DNA of 64,000 nucleotides, taken from Paenibacillus sp. yr247 (lineage in GTDB: Bacteria; Bacillota; Bacilli; Paenibacillales; NBRC-103111). The stretch covers positions 837,099-901,098 of the forward strand of contig NZ_FNIF01000002.1 in assembly GCF_900103825.1 (NCBI RefSeq), given 5' to 3'. Shown here in pieces: positions 60,936 to 64,000 of this stretch. Made by a program: the position numbers and the translations under genes. The notes beneath the pieces were generated by a model, which saw only the letters and a list, made by a program, of their open reading frames with translations, did not search any database and was not told the origin of the DNA. Within the stretch, counting starts at the first letter, position 1. Each line of letters begins with the position of its first letter.

Positions 60936-61973
60936 TTAGGCCCGGCGTCTTTGGGAGGCAGCCAGCCAGTCTGGAGCCCATCCTCTTTCCATATCATCTA
61001 ATGTTTTCCCTGGAGCAACAATCTTATCAATAGCATCTAATATATCAGAACTCAACCTAGCATCTACGTTATTTAACGTGTCCTGAAGATGTGCAATCGT
61101 ACGTGGTCCGATAATTGTAGACGTTACAGAAGGATGAGCCTGCGTAAAAGCCATAGCCATATGCGGAAGAGATAATCCCGCTTCCTTAGCTACCTCTTGC
61201 AGAAGACTAATGATTTCAAACTTCACCCGATTTTCTTCACGAGCTGGATCAACGATACTTCCTAAGTAATTTCCTTGGAAACGATGAGCACGTGAATCTT
61301 CCGGGGTGGCTTGACCTTTGGAATATTTCCCTGAAAGCAATCCTCCAGAAAGCGGACTCCATACGAGAACACCCATACCGTATTTTCTCGTAGCTTCAAG
61401 AACATCAAGTTCAATACTTCGATTCAAGATGGAATAAGGGGGTTGCTCGCTTGACAAGCGTCCAAGATTGCGTGTTTCACTAACCATATGTGCCTCAACG
61501 ATTTGCCAAGCCTGAAACGTAGAGGAACCAAAATAACGAATTTTCCCTTCCTGTACAAGCTCGGTTAAGACGCTAAGTGTCTCCTCAATATCGGTTGACG
61601 GATCTGGACGATGAAGCTGATAAAGGTCAATATAGTCTGTTTGCAGCCGGCGCAAGCTATTCTCCACTTCACGTCTAATCCAAAATCGTGAATTCCCGCT
61701 TTGATTTAACCCTTTTCCCATAGGCAGTCCCACTTTTGATGTAAGCACAACCTCTTCACGTCGGCCTTTTAAAGCTTTTCCGAGAATTTCTTCTGAACCA
61801 CCTGCAGAATATACGTCAGCTGTATCGATAAAGTTAATACCCTTTGCAAGAGACTCATCTACGATTTGAATGCATTCTTCCACATTGGTATTTCCCCATG
61901 CTCCAAAGTTTCCTGTACCTAAGCAATAACTGCTTACCTTAATTCCTGTACGACCCAAAACACGATATTCCAT
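60936..61973 (-). CDS. Aldo/keto reductase
   Basis: 345 residues, NADPH-dependent (beta/alpha)8 barrel. Catalytic Asp and Tyr in FIDTADVYSAGGSEE near 50-60, Lys in VVLTSKVG near 82, His in LYQLHRPDP near 125, and the NADPH site in STIIGPRTIAHLQD near 290. It belongs to the YghZ/IolS-like branch. The ATG at 61973 has AAGGAG 9 bp upstream; the ATG three codons earlier directly abuts that site. First gene of an operon with the OYE reductase. Substrates are probably aldehydes or ketones. Confidence 0.92.
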   Translation of the reverse strand: MEYRVLGRTGIKVSSYCLGTGNFGAWGNTNVEECIQIVDESLAKGINFIDTADVYSAGGSEEILGKALKGRREEVVLTSKVGLPMGKGLNQSGNSRFWIRREVENSLRRLQTDYIDLYQLHRPDPSTDIEETLSVLTELVQEGKIRYFGSSTFQAWQIVEAHMVSETRNLGRLSSEQPPYSILNRSIELDVLEATRKYGMGVLVWSPLSGGLLSGKYSKGQATPEDSRAHRFQGNYLGSIVDPAREENRVKFEIISLLQEVAKEAGLSLPHMAMAFTQAHPSVTSTIIGPRTIAHLQDTLNNVDARLSSDILDAIDKIVAPGKTLDDMERGWAPDWLAASQRRRA

Positions 61974-62065
61974 ATTTAACATCTCCTTATTTTTTTAAAT
62001 TATTTTTTGCATTTATTATTTTCGATAATTAAGAAGCTACTGCCACTGTCCACCACTGCGAATCT

Positions 62066-62215
62066 TTGCCCTTGTCAGGATTTTCGACTTTATATTTATT
62101 GGAAGCGAAATTGATAAAGCAGGATGTCTGGATGGCTTACCTTTCTGCCATAATCGCCGTAGTCATCTTATTGTGGATGATAACCTATGTACAAAAAAAC
62201 TTTATTGAGCAAATT
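62066..62215 (+). pseudogene. Fragment of a GerB-type germination permease
   Basis: LLEAKLIKQDVWMAYLSAII followed by VILLWMITYVQ matches the first two helices of GerXB proteins (...EAKQDAWISVLLAG...). No start, no ribosome binding site and no further helices follow. It is probably the stump of another germination operon deleted here. The stretch 62216-62380 is otherwise empty. Confidence 0.45.
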
Positions 62216-62385
62216 CGATTAACAGAATCATTCAGCCTCTTACGGGGAGTGGCGGAGAATTGGAAGCGGAGCAATGATAATTTGTGGCGTTTAACACTTA
62301 ATCATCCTATACTTGCTAACCTCAGCAATTCTAAACCATTCGGAGTCACTTGCTTTTTGAATCTTAATTGAAAACGCTACTGCAT

Positions 62386-62424
62386 TAAACTGCCCGATAT
62401 TGAACAGGCTGCCGATGCCGGCAG
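62386..62424 (+). repeat. Direct repeat, left copy, flanking the methyltransferase
   Basis: TAAACTGCCC-GATA-TTGAACAGGCTGCC-GATG-CCGGCAG. It recurs in the same direction at 63211-63253. Confidence 0.6.
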
Positions 62425-62467
62425 TTTGTTTCTCATGTTGATATTTTCAGGGTAGTTCATTAAGATT

Positions 62468-63127
62468 TTATTCTTTTTGTTGAGTAACGAGGTAAAGCCT
62501 TCTCGGCATTCCGCCTTCTTCAAATTCATTAATTTGCAGGATTTTATATCCCTCTGATAATTCTTCAATCATTTCTTTGTCGAAGAAATGAACAATAAAG
62601 CCTCCGACCTCATACATTTTTTCTCCTCGATGAATACCAGTTCCAAAATGAGGGTCACTTAGGTTCCGCACAGAATAAACATTAATTCCATCTGGTTTCA
62701 AAACTCTGTTTACTTCTTGGGCTAAAAATTTAATTTCTTGAACAGTGAAAGCCATGCAAAATAACATATGTGAATAACATCCTTCAAAAAATGCATCATC
62801 AAAGGGTAGCGGGGTTTTCACATCATGTTGAAGTGCTTCAACGGAGTTGGATAAGCCAAGTTTCTGTGCTTTTTCCTTAATTGCCGAAATTCCGCTATGT
62901 GTATAATCGAGTACATGTACCTTGAAACCTTTTTGTGCAAAATAGATAGTGTCTCTTCCTTGACCTCCACCTAATTCAAGAATTGTCTTTATTCCCCGTT
63001 TTTCAAATATTTCAGCCGCTTTGACAGCAGCGTCACTTGGCACTTCACCGAACATTTCCACTCTATTTGCAAAATTGGTTTCCCAATGCGGTTGTTGCTC
63101 ACCTAAAATGCCTTTATTTTGTTCCAT
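62468..63127 (-). CDS. Class I SAM-dependent methyltransferase
   Basis: 219 residues, Rossmann-like methyltransferase. Motif I ILELGGGQGRDTIYFAQKG near 50, acidic motif II VHVLDYTHSGI near 70, post-I LQHDVKTPLPFDDAFFEGCY near 100, and LKPDGINVYSVRN near 145. It resembles tellurite-resistance/TehB-like small methyltransferases that detoxify small molecules. AAGGAG lies 8 bp before the ATG. Single gene, enclosed by two direct repeats, so it may have come in as a mobile passenger. Confidence 0.87.
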   Translation of the reverse strand: MEQNKGILGEQQPHWETNFANRVEMFGEVPSDAAVKAAEIFEKRGIKTILELGGGQGRDTIYFAQKGFKVHVLDYTHSGISAIKEKAQKLGLSNSVEALQHDVKTPLPFDDAFFEGCYSHMLFCMAFTVQEIKFLAQEVNRVLKPDGINVYSVRNLSDPHFGTGIHRGEKMYEVGGFIVHFFDKEMIEELSEGYKILQINEFEEGGMPRRLYLVTQQKE

Positions 63128-63210
63128 TTTAAATGCTCCTTATTTTGTTTCTTATATTGTAATCCCAAATACGGCATACCATTAACTTTTTTTTCAATTC
63201 CTTCTTCCAC

Positions 63211-63253
63211 TAAACTGCCCTTTACTTGAACAGGCTGCCCAGTATCCCGGCAG
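63211..63253 (+). repeat. Direct repeat, right copy
   Basis: TAAACTGCCC-TTTAC-TTGAACAGGCTGCC-CAGTAT-CCCGGCAG, 825 bp from the left copy. A GC-rich CTGCCGCGCGGCAG palindrome follows at 63300-63313. The rest of 63254-63480 shows no gene. Confidence 0.6.
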
Positions 63254-63484
63254 CATGTATATTATTGTGCTATCGTTCTGCGTTTGCTGAGCGAAGGGAC
63301 TGCCGCGCGGCAGCCCCCCTATGCCCTAATTTTACCATACATCCCTCTGATATTACGACTAGCTCATTGGTTTTCTCTACTGCCCGTTCGTGTTCACCTG
63401 AGACATAGAACCAATTTATGTTGCCAACCATGTATGTGTGTGTTGTATTTATGTTGCCGGCAATATAAAATATTTTTGTTTATT

Positions 63485-63502
63485 CAGGAATGAATGTTCC
63501 TG
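63485..63502. promoter_or_regulatory. Inverted repeat before the azoreductase
   Basis: CAGGAA-TGAATG-TTCCTG, 30 bp before the ATG. Probable operator for an oxidative or quinone-sensing repressor. Confidence 0.5.
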
Positions 63503-63531
63503 AAAAAATTTCTAAAGGTGGGAACTATATT

Positions 63532-64000
63532 ATGGCAACCGTACTTTACATTACCGCACATCCGGGCGATGCAAAATCTTCCTTCAGCTTGTCCGTCGGC
63601 CAACGATTCGTCGAAGCATACCGCGAGGCGAACCCGAACGACGAGGTCGTGCATTTGGACCCGTACAAGATGAACGTTCCGCAGCTTGACGGCGAAATTT
63701 TCGGCGCATGGGGCAAACTAAGCGAAGGAGTTCCGTTTGACCGGCTGAGCGAATCCGAGCAAGCCAAAGTCGGCCGTCTCGGGGAGCTGGTCGATCAATT
63801 CGTGGCTGCAGACAAATACATGTTCGTGAATCCGGTTTGGAATTACGGCTTTCCGCCCGTGCTTAAAGCGTATATCGACGCGGTTTGCGTCGTCGGCAAG
63901 ACGTTCAAGTACGAGGCCGGCGTCGGCCCAAGAGGATTGCTGGGGGACAAGAAAGCCGCGCATATCCAAGCCAGCGGCAGCGTGCTGTCGAACGGCGCGT
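63532..64000 (+). CDS. azoR: FMN-dependent NADH-azoreductase (AzoR), cut by right edge
   Basis: The first 156 residues of a flavodoxin-fold quinone/azo reductase. The FMN phosphate loop TAHPGDAKSSFS is at 8-19, MFVNPVWNYGFPPVLKAYID near 100 binds the isoalloxazine, and HIQASGS appears near the edge. The full protein is normally about 210 residues. It reduces quinones and azo dyes by two electrons and protects against quinone stress. The ATG follows AAAGGTGGG at about 9 bp. An inverted repeat lies upstream. Confidence 0.9.
   Translation, partial: MATVLYITAHPGDAKSSFSLSVGQRFVEAYREANPNDEVVHLDPYKMNVPQLDGEIFGAWGKLSEGVPFDRLSESEQAKVGRLGELVDQFVAADKYMFVNPVWNYGFPPVLKAYIDAVCVVGKTFKYEAGVGPRGLLGDKKAAHIQASGSVLSNGA

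Noticed and set aside
62377..62568. 63-codon frame on the minus strand overlapping the methyltransferase end
   Set aside because: Out of frame with the methyltransferase and without ribosome site; it is a shadow.
63226..63493. Plus-strand frames in the gap before the azoreductase
   Set aside because: Low-complexity Cys/Leu translations with no start signal, next to repeats; not protein-like.
1..64000. tRNA, rRNA, CRISPR arrays, transposases, toxin-antitoxin or phage genes
   Set aside because: Looked for on both strands; no cloverleaf, spaced repeat array, DDE/recombinase motif or phage structural gene was recognised.

Overview
The window looks like chromosome from a Gram-positive, spore-forming member of the Bacillales, most like Paenibacillus. 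The reasons are strong AGGAGG-type ribosome binding sites, a complete gerA-type spore germination operon, RNase J, KimA, riboswitches typical of this order (guanidine-I, ydaO/yuaA c-di-AMP, M-box) and GlnR/TnrA boxes. I saw no tRNA, rRNA, CRISPR array, transposase or phage gene. The taxonomic call is inference from gene content.

Layout. 1-6230 (minus strand) is a guanidine-degradation operon: guanidine-I riboswitch with its terminator, two DUF1989 proteins (carboxyguanidine deiminase subunits), a biotin-dependent urea/guanidine carboxylase and allophanate hydrolase, which runs off the left edge. Two exact GlnR/TnrA boxes sit at its promoter. 6300-27500 is mixed: oxidoreductases, two AHSA1/ArsR pairs, an HxlR regulator divergent from a LigB-type dioxygenase, a CyuA-like cysteine desulfidase, AraC regulators, sugar-catabolic genes and a YvfRS-like ABC exporter. 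It contains many decayed genes: an APC permease scrap, a GH105/AraC deletion scar, a collapsed YvfTU two-component system and a frameshifted hypothetical.

27500-54700 is the core of interest, a concentration of K+/Mg2+ homeostasis genes: a CPA1 antiporter, RNase J, kdpFABC with split kdpD and kdpE, an alpha/beta hydrolase behind a c-di-AMP riboswitch, and an operon of a Cys-rich protein, an orphan KdpB paralogue and a GGDEF-EAL protein behind a second c-di-AMP riboswitch. Then come corA, an M-box followed by a duplicated-permease ABC transporter without a binding protein, a hypothetical gene, and kimA. Three 72-bp copies of a KdpE-like promoter element precede the kdp operon, corA and the hypothetical gene, which suggests one regulon. 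KdpD here is split in two, and its sensory half carries two KdpD+USP modules in tandem.

54700-64000 holds an UlaG-like metallo-hydrolase, a frameshifted small gene, gerXA-gerXC-gerXB, an old-yellow-enzyme reductase, an aldo/keto reductase, a second gerXB scrap, a methyltransferase flanked by direct repeats, and the start of an azoreductase cut by the right edge.

Working model (inference): low K+ would act through KdpDE on the three KdpE-like promoters, low c-di-AMP would release the two ydaO-type riboswitches, and low Mg2+ would release the M-box. These three controls would together tune K+ import (Kdp, KimA), Mg2+ transport (CorA, the M-box ABC system) and a little-known module joining a Kdp-type ATPase to c-di-GMP turnover.
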